Assembly (NCBI GenBank): GCA_035499215.1
Contig: DATJZH010000092.1
Coordinates: 1-7,453 of the forward strand
DNA from: DATJZH01 sp035499215
GTDB taxonomy: Bacteria; Actinomycetota; Actinomycetes; Streptosporangiales; Streptosporangiaceae
Length of the DNA: 7,453 nt
Direction: 5' to 3'
The translations under genes and the position numbers were made by a program. The notes beneath the pieces are model-generated. The model was not told the origin of the DNA and made no database searches. It was given only the letters and a program-made list of their open reading frames with translations. Shown here one piece after another: positions 1 to 5,300 of this stretch. Numbering within the stretch: the first letter of the stretch is position 1; each line of letters opens with the position of its first letter.

Positions 1-97
1 TCGACACCGCACGCGCCGAGAACCAGCGGCTCCGGACGGACAGGACTGGCAGGCCCGGCGTAGACCATGTGGCTTCTTGCCGGACGTCAGCTACGTA

Positions 98-1081
98 TCA
101 CGCAGACAGCAAGCCGATAGCCGTCTTCGCACGCGCCAGCGTCGGCGCGGCAAGTTCCTGCGCCTGTGCAGCACCTTCGCGCGCTATCGCCAGGACTGCT
201 GCAGGGTCAGCGCGGACGTCCGCATACCGTCGCTGCAGCGGATCTAGCACCGCTATGACCGCGGCTGTGACCTTTTCCTTGAGTTCGCTGTAGGTATCCA
301 GCTGCGCCGCGGCGGCTGCCGGTGAGATGCCGGTGCATGCAGCGAGGATTGTCAGCAGGCTGGCCACACCAGGCTTGCCCACGGCGTCGAAGACGACATC
401 GCGGCCGCTGTCGGTGACCGCGCGCGCGACCTTGCGCCGGATCACGTCGGGCGGGTCGAGCAACCGCAGAACGCCGGGCGCGCTCGGTGCCGCCGATTTG
501 CTCATCTTCCTCGCCGGGTCTTGCAGGTCCATCAGCCGAGCCGCCACGGGCGCAGTCACCGCTCGCGGCACCACGAACGTCTCTCCGTACGCCTTATTGA
601 AACGGGTGGCCAGGTCGCGGGCCAGTTCTAGGTGCTGCCGTTGATCATCTCCCACCGGCACGGTTTCCACGTCGTAGAGCAAGATGTCAGCGGCCATCAG
701 CACCGGATAGGCCAGCAGCGCTGATCGCACGGACCGCTGTCGGGCGGCCTTCTCCTTGTACTGGACCATCCGCCGCAGTTCACCGTCGTAAGCCGTCGCC
801 TCCAGCAGCCAGTGCAGGTCCGTGTGCGCCGGGACATGGCTCTGAACGAAGATCGTGCAGCGGTGTGGATCCAGGCCGGCGGCGACCAGCAGGGCGACCT
901 GCTCGATCGTGAGAGCCCGCACGGAAGCCGGGTCATGCTCGGTGGTCAGAGCATGCAGATCCGCGACGCCATACAGTGAATCACTCCCCCGCTGATCTGC
1001 CGCCCAGTGACGGATCGCGCCGAGCAGATTTCCCAGGGTCAGATGTCCGGTCGGGACCGTCAGCGACAGGGTTCGTGCCAT
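98..1081 (-). CDS. trpS: Tryptophanyl-tRNA synthetase (TrpRS), auxiliary actinomycete type
   Basis: Charges tRNA-Trp with tryptophan in the cytoplasm, using ATP. The protein is 327 aa, the usual bacterial TrpRS length, with class I signatures: the HIGH-equivalent TLGN (residues 15-18), DLHALT with His43, LMAADILLY (128-136), GDDQ (144-147) and KMSKS (192-196). His43 and Asp132 fall at the same numbers as in the Geobacillus stearothermophilus enzyme. The ATG at 1081 is supported by the purine-rich Shine-Dalgarno AGAGGAG (1088-1094), 6 nt upstream. The N-terminus is odd: where most TrpRS have S-G-x-Q/K-P, this one reads S-L-T-V-P (6-10), so the glycine and the polar residue at 7 and 9, near the tryptophan/indolmycin pocket, are replaced. 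The upstream leader looks like an attenuator, as I recall being reported for the indolmycin-inducible trpRS1 of Streptomyces coelicolor. Third-position GC is about two thirds over the first 50 codons, lower than in the central genes, which fits a second, possibly acquired, trpS copy. Function is certain; auxiliary/resistance status is inference. Confidence 0.95.
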   Translation of the reverse strand: MARTLSLTVPTGHLTLGNLLGAIRHWAADQRGSDSLYGVADLHALTTEHDPASVRALTIEQVALLVAAGLDPHRCTIFVQSHVPAHTDLHWLLEATAYDGELRRMVQYKEKAARQRSVRSALLAYPVLMAADILLYDVETVPVGDDQRQHLELARDLATRFNKAYGETFVVPRAVTAPVAARLMDLQDPARKMSKSAAPSAPGVLRLLDPPDVIRRKVARAVTDSGRDVVFDAVGKPGVASLLTILAACTGISPAAAAAQLDTYSELKEKVTAAVIAVLDPLQRRYADVRADPAAVLAIAREGAAQAQELAAPTLARAKTAIGLLSA

Positions 1082-1129
1082 CAGAGGCTCCTCTAGTGCA
1101 AAGATGCCTCGGCCGAGATGACACCGGAG

Positions 1130-1153
1130 CGGCCACCTCAGCTGAGGCGGCCG
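1130..1153 (-). terminator. Attenuator terminator hairpin (3:4) in the trpS leader
   Basis: The near-perfect inverted repeat GGCCGCCTC-AGCT-GAGGTGGCC forms a 9 bp stem with one G-U pair. A further C-G pair (1153 with 1130) extends it to 10 bp. No U-tract follows (CTCCGGTGTC), so it would have to work as the U-poor terminator common in high-GC actinomycetes or as an RNA switch of another kind. It ends about 35 nt before the trpS Shine-Dalgarno. Confidence 0.5.
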
Positions 1154-1194
1154 GCAGAGAACGTGACCTCACGAAGCCGCCCTGATCAGGCGGC
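1130..1194 (-). promoter_or_regulatory. Transcription attenuator of trpS (four-segment, mutually exclusive hairpins)
   Basis: In RNA order on the minus strand: segment 1, GCCGCC (1194-1189), lies in the leader-peptide Ala codons. Segment 2, GGCGGC (1181-1176), starts 4 nt past the leader stop codon. Segment 3 is GGCCGCCTC (1152-1144) and segment 4 is GAGGTGGCC (1139-1131). Pairing 1:2 gives 6 bp around a short loop, and 3:4 gives a 9-10 bp stem with an AGCT loop. Segment 2 also matches GCCGCC inside segment 3 (1151-1146), giving a 6 bp antiterminator 2:3. A ribosome stalled on the Trp codons would mask segment 1, free segment 2 and break 3:4. A ribosome at the stop codon would mask segment 2 and allow 3:4. 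The logic is seen by base pairing; the regulation is inferred. Confidence 0.7.
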
Positions 1195-1203
1195 CCACCA
1201 CAT
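1186..1203 (-). CDS. Putative trpS leader peptide (MWWAA)
   Basis: A five-codon frame, ATG TGG TGG GCC GCC TGA, lies 104 nt upstream of the trpS start on the same strand. Two consecutive tryptophan codons in such a short peptide, just ahead of a tryptophanyl-tRNA synthetase gene, are the hallmark of a leader peptide that senses charged tRNA-Trp. The Ala codons and stop overlap the first arm of a chain of alternative hairpins. No Shine-Dalgarno precedes the ATG. A GTG at 1224 in the same frame would give a 12-residue version (VTSTYLAMWWAA) and sits 7 nt after a TATCGT -10-like hexamer, so a leaderless start there is also possible. Both versions contain the Trp pair. Translation is inferred, not shown. 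Confidence 0.72.
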   Translation of the reverse strand: MWWAA

Positions 1204-1224
1204 TGCCAGATACGTGGACGTCAC

Positions 1225-1237
1225 GCAGCTAACGATA
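1225..1237 (-). promoter_or_regulatory. Possible -10 region for the trpS leader transcript
   Basis: On the minus strand the hexamer TATCGT (1237-1232) fits the actinobacterial TAnnnT -10 consensus. A transcript starting 7-8 nt further on would begin near 1224, just before the leader peptide. No convincing -35 hexamer is seen; TTGCTG stands 19 bp upstream, which is long. Weak evidence, kept because some promoter must lie between the leader and the empty region upstream. Confidence 0.3.
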
Positions 1238-1241
1238 CCCA

Positions 1242-1436
1242 CTAGGAACGCCGGAACAGCAACTGCGCGACTTCTCGGAACGGCACAACCAGGTACACCG
1301 CGATCTCGAAGTATCTGACGAGCACGCCGTCGCTGAACAGCGGCCGGATATGTCGTGAAGCAGAAAGACGGCCGTCGCAACCGCTGCCGGATAGAGGCGC
1401 ACCTGCCTCTGCCGGAATCCAGCACCCAGGAACGCA
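1242..1436 (-). pseudogene. Possible frameshifted relic of a small membrane protein
   Basis: The minus-strand frame that ends at the TAG in 1244-1242 reads LFSDGVLVRYFEIAVY followed by LVVPFREVAQLLFRRS. It is hydrophobic, with mostly C- or G-ending codons, which resembles a real C-terminal membrane segment. Just upstream, in a different frame (about 1436-1352), runs QVRLYPAAVATAVFLLHD, also hydrophobic. One frameshift near 1352 would join them. The region further upstream in either frame does not look coding, no start codon with a ribosome site is present, and I do not recognise the family. Chance hydrophobicity in GC-rich DNA is a real alternative. Confidence 0.2.
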
Positions 1437-1612
1437 GTCGGCGAAGTCCTGGCCCTGCTTGCCGACGCGAACCGCACGGCAGCTAACTGCGCCAGCCGAG
1501 TCACGCGCGACGCCGTCAGCACCCGCCCAGCAGCGCCGGAAGCTCCCTGATAGCGCAGTCCAGCCCGGCCCCCCGCCCTGCCAAGAGGGTTCGCCCAAGA
1601 TCCCGTAAGATC

Positions 1613-1634
1613 GGCGTCGCCCGCGACGCCTTTT
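1613..1634 (+). terminator. Rho-independent terminator with T-tract
   Basis: GGCGTCG-CCCG-CGACGCC gives a perfect 7 bp GC-rich stem with a four-base loop, directly followed by TTTT (1631-1634). It is the only hairpin in the window with a clear T-run, and it reads toward the amidohydrolase gene, ending about 90 nt before that gene's start. No intact plus-strand gene lies upstream for it to end. It may therefore be left over from a lost gene, block readthrough into the operon, or act as an attenuator in the operon's leader. Confidence 0.65.
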
Positions 1635-1724
1635 GCCGGATCACGCAGAGTCTGTCTGCCTGGGCGATGAGGCGGCGCGGCGGTCCATGCGCGGGAGTCA
1701 GGCAGCAACGCAGGAGGAGGGCGC

Positions 1725-2852
1725 GTGACGACAACTGAGCCGCTGGCGCTGATCGACCACCACTGTCACGGCGTGGTCACCGGCGCCCTGGACCGGGCCG
1801 GCTTCGAGGGACTGCTGACCGAGGCTCCGTGGCCAGCGGCACCCGGCACGTCCATGTTCGACAGCCAGCTTGGCTTCGCAGTCCGGCGATGGTGCGCTCC
1901 GGTACTCGGACTGGAGCCCTCGGCGCCTGCCGACGGTTATCTCCAACGGCGGGCCGAGCTCGGGATCGGCGAGGTGGACCGCCGGCTCCTGCGTGCCGCC
2001 AGGGTAGAGGCGTGGCTCGTGGACACCGGCTACCAGGCCAGCCAGATCGTCACCCCGGACCAGCTCGCAGCGGCGAGCGGTGCGCAGGCCCACGTGATCG
2101 TCCGGCTCGAGGCGGTCGCCGAGCAGGTCGCCCGGGCCGGTGCCGGGGCCGCCGAATTCACCGCGCTGTTCGCGGCCGCACTCGCCGCCGCCGTCAAGAA
2201 CGCGGTCGGGCTGAAGTCGATCGCCGCCTACCGGTTCGGGCTGGACTTCGATCCCGGCAGGCCAGACGCGGCGCACGTCCGGGACGCGGCGGGGCGCTGG
2301 CTGCGTGCCGTCGACGCCGATCCGGCAGCTCGCCTGGACGATCCCGTCCTGTTGCGCCATCTGGTCTGGACCGGGGTGGACACCGGGCTGCCGCTGCAGT
2401 TCCATGTCGGCTTCGGCGACCCCGACGTGCGCCTGCACCGGGCCGATCCGTCCCTGCTGCACGACTTCCTGCTCGCCACCCAGCCAGCCGGCATCCCGAT
2501 CATGCTGCTGCACTGCTACCCCTACCACCGGCAGGCCGGCTATCTCGCCAACGTCTTCCCGCACGTCTACATGGACGTGGGCGAGGCGATCAACCACGTC
2601 GGAGCGCGCTCCGCCGCTGTGCTGGCCGAGGCGCTGGAGCTCACGCCTTTCCACAAGATGCTCTACTCGTCGGACGCCTTCGGCCTCCCCGAGCTGCACT
2701 ACCTGGGCGCGCTCAGCTTCCGGCGCGATCTGGCCGCCGTCACTGGCCGGTTCGTAGCTGACGACGTCTGGTCGGCGGCGGACGCGGGGCGGGTGGGCCG
2801 CCTCATCGGCTCCGCCAACGCGCGCCGCGTCTACCAGCTGGCCGCGGCGTGA
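1725..2852 (+). CDS. Metal-dependent amidohydrolase (amidohydrolase-2 / FluG N-domain type)
   Basis: A 375-residue TIM-barrel hydrolase of the amidohydrolase superfamily, expected to use one or two divalent metals to hydrolyse an amide, ester or similar bond in the cytoplasm. The ligand pattern is complete: the HxH motif in IDHHCHG (residues 10-16, His13 and His15), a candidate bridging Lys164 in GLKSIAAYR, His227 in QFHVGFGD, His263 in LLHCYPYH and Asp317 in YSSDAFGLPE. The last four resemble the FluG/nodulin-type domains found alone or near glutamine-synthetase-like enzymes. The GTG start is well supported by AGGAGGAGG (1712-1720) a few bases upstream. The stop overlaps the next gene's start (GTGA), so the two proteins are translationally coupled and probably serve one pathway. 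No signal peptide or membrane segment. The substrate cannot be told; no glutamine synthetase or permease is in the window to guide it. Confidence 0.9.
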   Translation: MTTTEPLALIDHHCHGVVTGALDRAGFEGLLTEAPWPAAPGTSMFDSQLGFAVRRWCAPVLGLEPSAPADGYLQRRAELGIGEVDRRLLRAARVEAWLVDTGYQASQIVTPDQLAAASGAQAHVIVRLEAVAEQVARAGAGAAEFTALFAAALAAAVKNAVGLKSIAAYRFGLDFDPGRPDAAHVRDAAGRWLRAVDADPAARLDDPVLLRHLVWTGVDTGLPLQFHVGFGDPDVRLHRADPSLLHDFLLATQPAGIPIMLLHCYPYHRQAGYLANVFPHVYMDVGEAINHVGARSAAVLAEALELTPFHKMLYSSDAFGLPELHYLGALSFRRDLAAVTGRFVADDVWSAADAGRVGRLIGSANARRVYQLAAA

Positions 2853-4045
2853 CCCGCCGGACAGGCGCTGAGCTCGGCCTGGCTGCGGCGTTGCGCGACG
2901 CGCTGGACCGCGAGGTTCCCGATGCGGTCTTGCTCCGGCACGAGCTGCATGCGGGCGCGGAGCCATCCGGATCTGAGCACCAGACCGCTGCGCTGGTCGC
3001 GAAGGCGCTCGGCGCCAGTCCCGCTTCGCAGGTCGGCGGCACTGGGCGGGTGGTGCGGATCGGCCCGCAGTCGGGGCCGTGCGTGGCGGTGCGGGCCGAG
3101 CTTGACGCTCTGCCGATCGAGGAAGAGACGGGGGCGCCGTGGGCCTCGCGCACCGGCGCCATGCACGCGTGCGGCCACGACGTGCACATGGCCGCGCTTG
3201 CCGCGCTCGGCCGCGCTCTGCACGCTGCCGCTCTTTCGGCCGGGTCTGCGGCCACGCTGCCCGCGGCGCTGCTCGCCGTACTGCAACCGCGCGAGGAGGT
3301 ATTCCCCTCAGGGGCGCGCGACATCGTGGCGGCGGCGGCCTTCGCGGCGCAGCACCCCCGCGCGGTTATCGGAGTTCACCTGCAGCACCAGCTGGCTGCC
3401 GGGACCGTCGGGGCCCGGGCGGGCACCGTGAACGCGGCCGCAGACGACTTCGAGATCAGGGTCGAGGGCACCGGCGGCCACGCCGGATACCCGCACCTGA
3501 CAGCGGATCCGGTGCCCGCGCTCTGCCAGGCAGTGCTCGCGCTGCAGCAGATCGTCAGCCGGCGCACCGATCCGCTGCGCGCGGTCGTGGTCTCGGTCGG
3601 AACGCTCGAGGCCGGCCAGGCCCCCAACGTCATTCCGCCGTCCGCCGCCGCGCGCGGCACGCTGCGGGCGCTGGACGAGACTGACCGGCCCGGCGTGCAC
3701 AGGGCACTGCGCGAGATCGTGGAGCACACCAGCCGCGCGCACGGCTGCCGGGGCACCGTGAGGATCAACGAGGGCGAGCCGGCCCTCGTCAACGACGAGG
3801 CGCTGGCAACCGCGAGCTGGCCGTGGCTGCGCGCGGCCGGATTCGCCGTGGACACCTCGTTCCGGTCCTGCGGCGCCGACGACTTCTCCTTCTACGCGCA
3901 CAGCGCACCCACGCTGATGCTGTTCGTCGGCACCGGCGGCCCGGTGAGCCTGCACCATCCGCGGTTCCTGCCGCCCGACGATACCGTCCGTCAGGTCGCC
4001 ACGGCCATGCTGGCCGGCTACCTGGGCGCGCTGACTCTGCTCTGA
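2849..4045 (+). CDS. M20D family amidohydrolase/peptidase (hippurate or N-acyl-amino-acid hydrolase-like)
   Basis: A 398-residue zinc hydrolase of the M20D group, whose members cleave N-acyl or amide-linked amino acids. Metal-ligand motifs are present: MHACGHDVHMA (105-115, Cys108 and His110), QPREE (146-150, general base Glu149 and ligand Glu150), GVHLQH (175-180, His177) and SLHHPRF (367-373). The lid/dimerisation domain begins near GTGGHAGYPH (207-216), and GADDFSFY (342-349) replaces the usual GxEDFS. The N-terminal LHxHPE motif has become LHAGAE (33-38), a small departure away from the metal site. GTG 2849 overlaps the previous stop by 4 nt and has no Shine-Dalgarno of its own, so initiation probably depends on ribosomes finishing the upstream gene. 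Length and motifs indicate an active enzyme; the substrate is unknown. Paired with the preceding amidohydrolase it suggests stepwise breakdown of an amide-containing compound. Confidence 0.9.
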   Translation: MTRRTGAELGLAAALRDALDREVPDAVLLRHELHAGAEPSGSEHQTAALVAKALGASPASQVGGTGRVVRIGPQSGPCVAVRAELDALPIEEETGAPWASRTGAMHACGHDVHMAALAALGRALHAAALSAGSAATLPAALLAVLQPREEVFPSGARDIVAAAAFAAQHPRAVIGVHLQHQLAAGTVGARAGTVNAAADDFEIRVEGTGGHAGYPHLTADPVPALCQAVLALQQIVSRRTDPLRAVVVSVGTLEAGQAPNVIPPSAAARGTLRALDETDRPGVHRALREIVEHTSRAHGCRGTVRINEGEPALVNDEALATASWPWLRAAGFAVDTSFRSCGADDFSFYAHSAPTLMLFVGTGGPVSLHHPRFLPPDDTVRQVATAMLAGYLGALTLL

Positions 4046-4068
4046 CCTGGCGCGCAGGGGCGCCAAGG
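4046..4068. terminator. Hairpin terminator of the hydrolase operon, possibly bidirectional
   Basis: TGGCGC (4048-4053) and GCGCCA (4060-4065) form a 6 bp stem around GCAGGG, extendable by CC/GG across a bulged A. It starts 2 nt after the M20 stop codon. No T-tract. It lies between this operon and the convergent SDR relic, so it could have ended both. Confidence 0.5.
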
Positions 4069-4083
4069 TCGCGGGGAAGCGCG

Positions 4084-4284
4084 CTAGCAGCCCGTCTGCG
4101 CGGCTGCCCAATCCCACAGCCGCTCGCCCGCCGCACCCGATTCGCGGGTCCACGCAAACCAGCGTTCGCCGCTCGGCCGCCTGTCGTGCCAGAACTTCCC
4201 GCTCCCCGGCTGCGTGGCTGGAGCGGTGGCAAGCCACACGATGGTGTCGGCGCCCTCCTTCGGTGACCGCAGAATCGGCTTCAT
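4084..4284 (-). pseudogene. C-terminal remnant of a short-chain dehydrogenase/reductase (DHRS12-like)
   Basis: The 66-residue frame reads KPILRSPKEGADTIVWLA (2-19), then SGKFWHDRRP (28-37), WTRES and a final LWDWAA. This order (SP-EGADT-VWLA, SG-FWHDRRP, TRES, LW) is the typical C-terminus of actinobacterial SDR proteins of about 300 residues related to retinol dehydrogenase/DHRS12. The Rossmann NAD(P) domain and the catalytic YxxxK, which should precede it, are missing. Upstream of the ATG the frame stays open for only about 20 more codons that do not resemble the family, then meets a TGA just inside the arsR promoter region. A start at the ATG (4284) without a clear ribosome site would give a fragment that cannot be an enzyme. 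I read it as the 3' end of a gene whose front was removed when the arsR region was joined here. A short expressed ORF is less likely. Confidence 0.65.
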
Positions 4285-4309
4285 GGGCGCTGTTGACCAG
4301 CTCGCCCAG

Positions 4310-4323
4310 GGAACTAATATTCC
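4310..4323. promoter_or_regulatory. AT-rich inverted repeat upstream of arsR, possible operator
   Basis: GGAACTAATATTCC has GGAA/TTCC ends around an AT-rich centre, in a region (about 4311-4360) much richer in A+T than the rest of the window. It abuts the -35 box of the arsR promoter. A second spaced repeat, TATG-N10-CATA, lies between the -35 and -10 boxes (4333-4350). Either could bind the ArsR dimer for self-repression; there is no direct evidence. Confidence 0.3.
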
Positions 4324-4353
4324 TTGACAGTTATATGCTCATTTAGACATACT
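4324..4353 (+). promoter_or_regulatory. Sigma-70-type promoter of the arsR-SRPBCC operon, predicted leaderless transcript
   Basis: A perfect -35 box TTGACA (4324-4329) is followed after 18 bp by CATACT (4348-4353), which matches TATAAT at four of six positions. Six bases later comes ATG (4360), just where transcription should start. No Shine-Dalgarno lies before that ATG, so the mRNA probably begins at or next to the start codon. The TTG in the -35 box is in frame with arsR but is promoter, not a start codon. Confidence 0.65.
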
Positions 4354-4359
4354 GAACAG

Positions 4360-4689
4360 ATGCACAACGTATTCGAGGTGCTTGCCGAGCCCCGGCGGCG
4401 CATGATCCTCGACCTGGTGCGCGATGGCGAGCGGTCTGTCGGCGAGCTCGTCGCCGGCCTGTCGGCGAGCCAGCCTGCCGTTTCCAAGCACCTGCGGATC
4501 CTGCGCGAGGCCGGGCTGGTCTCCGTACGCGTCGATGAGCAGCGGCGGCTCTACCGGCTGCGGCCGGAACCGCTGCGCGAGCTCGACGCGTGGCTGGCTC
4601 CCTACCGGCAAACGTGGAACGCCAGCCTGGACAAGCTCGAGCGCCACCTCGGCCAGATGGACCGCGACGAGGAGAGGAGACGCACATGA
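4360..4689 (+). CDS. ArsR-family winged-helix transcriptional regulator
   Basis: A 109-residue DNA-binding repressor of the ArsR/SmtB fold. It opens with FEVLAEPRRRMILDLVRDGE (5-24), the usual first helices. The helix-turn-helix follows (about 26-50, SVGELVAGLSASQPAVSKHLR) and then the beta-wing VSVRVDEQRRLYRLRP (54-69). The SQPAVSKHLRILREAGLV recognition helix is a near-consensus match. No cysteine-based metal site is present, so it is the non-metal subgroup often found beside SRPBCC genes. I chose ATG 4360 over an in-frame TTG 12 codons upstream because that TTG is part of the -35 box and the extra residues do not fit the family. The stop overlaps the next ATG (ATGA). It likely represses its own operon; the ligand may be bound by the partner protein or be unknown. 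Confidence 0.9.
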   Translation: MHNVFEVLAEPRRRMILDLVRDGERSVGELVAGLSASQPAVSKHLRILREAGLVSVRVDEQRRLYRLRPEPLRELDAWLAPYRQTWNASLDKLERHLGQMDRDEERRRT

Positions 4690-5237
4690 CGGGCATGCTG
4701 GAGGACGCAGGCGGCCGGTGGCGGCTGCGCTTCACCCGCGCGCTTGCGCACCCGCCCGAGCGGGTGTGGCGGGCGATCACCGAACCCGAGCAGCTGCGGG
4801 CCTGGTTCCCGCATCTCATCACCGGCGGCTGGGCCGTGGGCACAGACCTGACCTTCACTGACCCGCAGGGCCGCGGTCCGGAATTCAGCGGCCAGGTCCT
4901 GGCCTTCGAGCCCCCCAGACTGCTGGAGTTCCGCTGGGGCACCGACGTGATCCGGCTGGAGATCGGGCCGCGGGAGGGGGGCCGCACGCTGACGCTGCTG
5001 GACACGCTGGGCGAGCTGGGCAAGGCGGCGCGTGATGCGGCAGGCTGGCACGAGTGCCTCGACCGGCTGGCATGCCATCTCGACGGCGACGCCCCGACCT
5101 GGCGGCCGGGCCAGCGGTGGGCCCAGGTGCACCCTGGCTACGTCGCGTCCTTCGGCCCGCGCGCAGCGGAAATCGGGCCGCCGCCCGGCTACGATCCGCA
5201 GGCGCTGGACGCGATGCAGGAGCCGTCCGGCGGCTAA
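4686..5237 (+). CDS. SRPBCC (START/Bet v1-like) domain protein, AHSA1 family
   Basis: A 183-residue soluble protein with the helix-grip fold that binds hydrophobic ligands in a central cavity. Family marks are RWRLRFTRALAHPPERVWRA (11-30), the EPEQLRAWFP motif (33-42), a glycine-rich strand pair around TDLTFTDPQG (53-62), FSGQVLAFEPPRLLEFRW (67-84) and the long C-terminal helix starting at GWHECLDRLACHLDG (120-134). The tail after 140 (WRPGQRW and on, rich in Pro and Gly) is longer than the core domain and unassigned. ATG 4686 overlaps the arsR stop by 4 nt and has GAGGAG (4674-4679) 6 nt upstream. ArsR plus AHSA1 pairs are common in actinobacteria and are thought to respond to a small hydrophobic molecule or stress, but no ligand is established here. 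A TTG-like upstream extension to 4590 would lie inside arsR and is not used. Confidence 0.88.
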   Translation: MTGMLEDAGGRWRLRFTRALAHPPERVWRAITEPEQLRAWFPHLITGGWAVGTDLTFTDPQGRGPEFSGQVLAFEPPRLLEFRWGTDVIRLEIGPREGGRTLTLLDTLGELGKAARDAAGWHECLDRLACHLDGDAPTWRPGQRWAQVHPGYVASFGPRAAEIGPPPGYDPQALDAMQEPSGG

Positions 5238-5270
5238 GCCGGGCATCACACCGGGTGGCGTGACGCCGGC
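5238..5270 (+). terminator. Hairpin terminator after the arsR-SRPBCC operon
   Basis: The arm GCCGGGCATCAC (5238-5249) starts right after the TAA stop and pairs with GTGACGCCGGC (5260-5270). The stem has about 10 paired bases with one bulged G and one A-C mismatch, around a 10-base loop. No T-run follows. It would insulate the molybdoenzyme operon downstream. Confidence 0.5.
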
Positions 5271-5300
5271 CCGCCAAACCCGACGTGGCAAGATGAATGG

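Larger units (their letters stand above)
1204..1724. other. About 520 bp between divergent trpS and the amidohydrolase operon, no convincing gene
   Basis: Open frames here on both strands have no recognisable domain, mixed third-position composition and no good ribosome sites. Contents that I can name are the upstream side of the trpS leader (near 1204-1240), a possible gene relic on the minus strand (1242-1436), a 10 bp-spaced direct repeat of AAGATC (1597-1602 and 1607-1612), an intrinsic terminator (1613-1634) and the strong Shine-Dalgarno of the next gene (1711-1719). No tRNA, insertion sequence end or CRISPR repeat is visible. Confidence 0.6.

Noticed and set aside
92..97. TACGTA palindrome just after the trpS stop
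   Set aside because: Six-base palindromes are common by chance, and no stem or T-run accompanies it.
1130..1203. T-box riboswitch for trpS
   Set aside because: No T-box sequence or specifier-loop stem is seen; the Trp codons lie in a short translated frame instead.
1229..1708. 159-codon minus-strand frame in the 1204-1724 spacer
   Set aside because: As a whole gene it is unsupported: no ribosome site and no domain. Only a short hydrophobic part of it is kept as a possible relic.
1829..2761. A 310-codon plus-strand frame inside the amidohydrolase gene
   Set aside because: Second frame of the same region; Arg/Gly-rich, no ribosome site, while the main frame has all metal ligands.
1698..2966. 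A 422-codon minus-strand open frame
   Set aside because: It is antisense to the amidohydrolase gene, arises from that gene's GC-biased codons, and reads as Arg/Pro/Gly-rich sequence with no domain.
3308..4237. A 309-codon minus-strand open frame
   Set aside because: Antisense to the M20 hydrolase with its clear motifs; only the separate frame at 4084-4284 resembles a real protein.
4324..4359. TTG start adding 12 residues to ArsR
   Set aside because: The TTG belongs to a perfect -35 box, no Shine-Dalgarno precedes it, and the extra residues do not fit the family.
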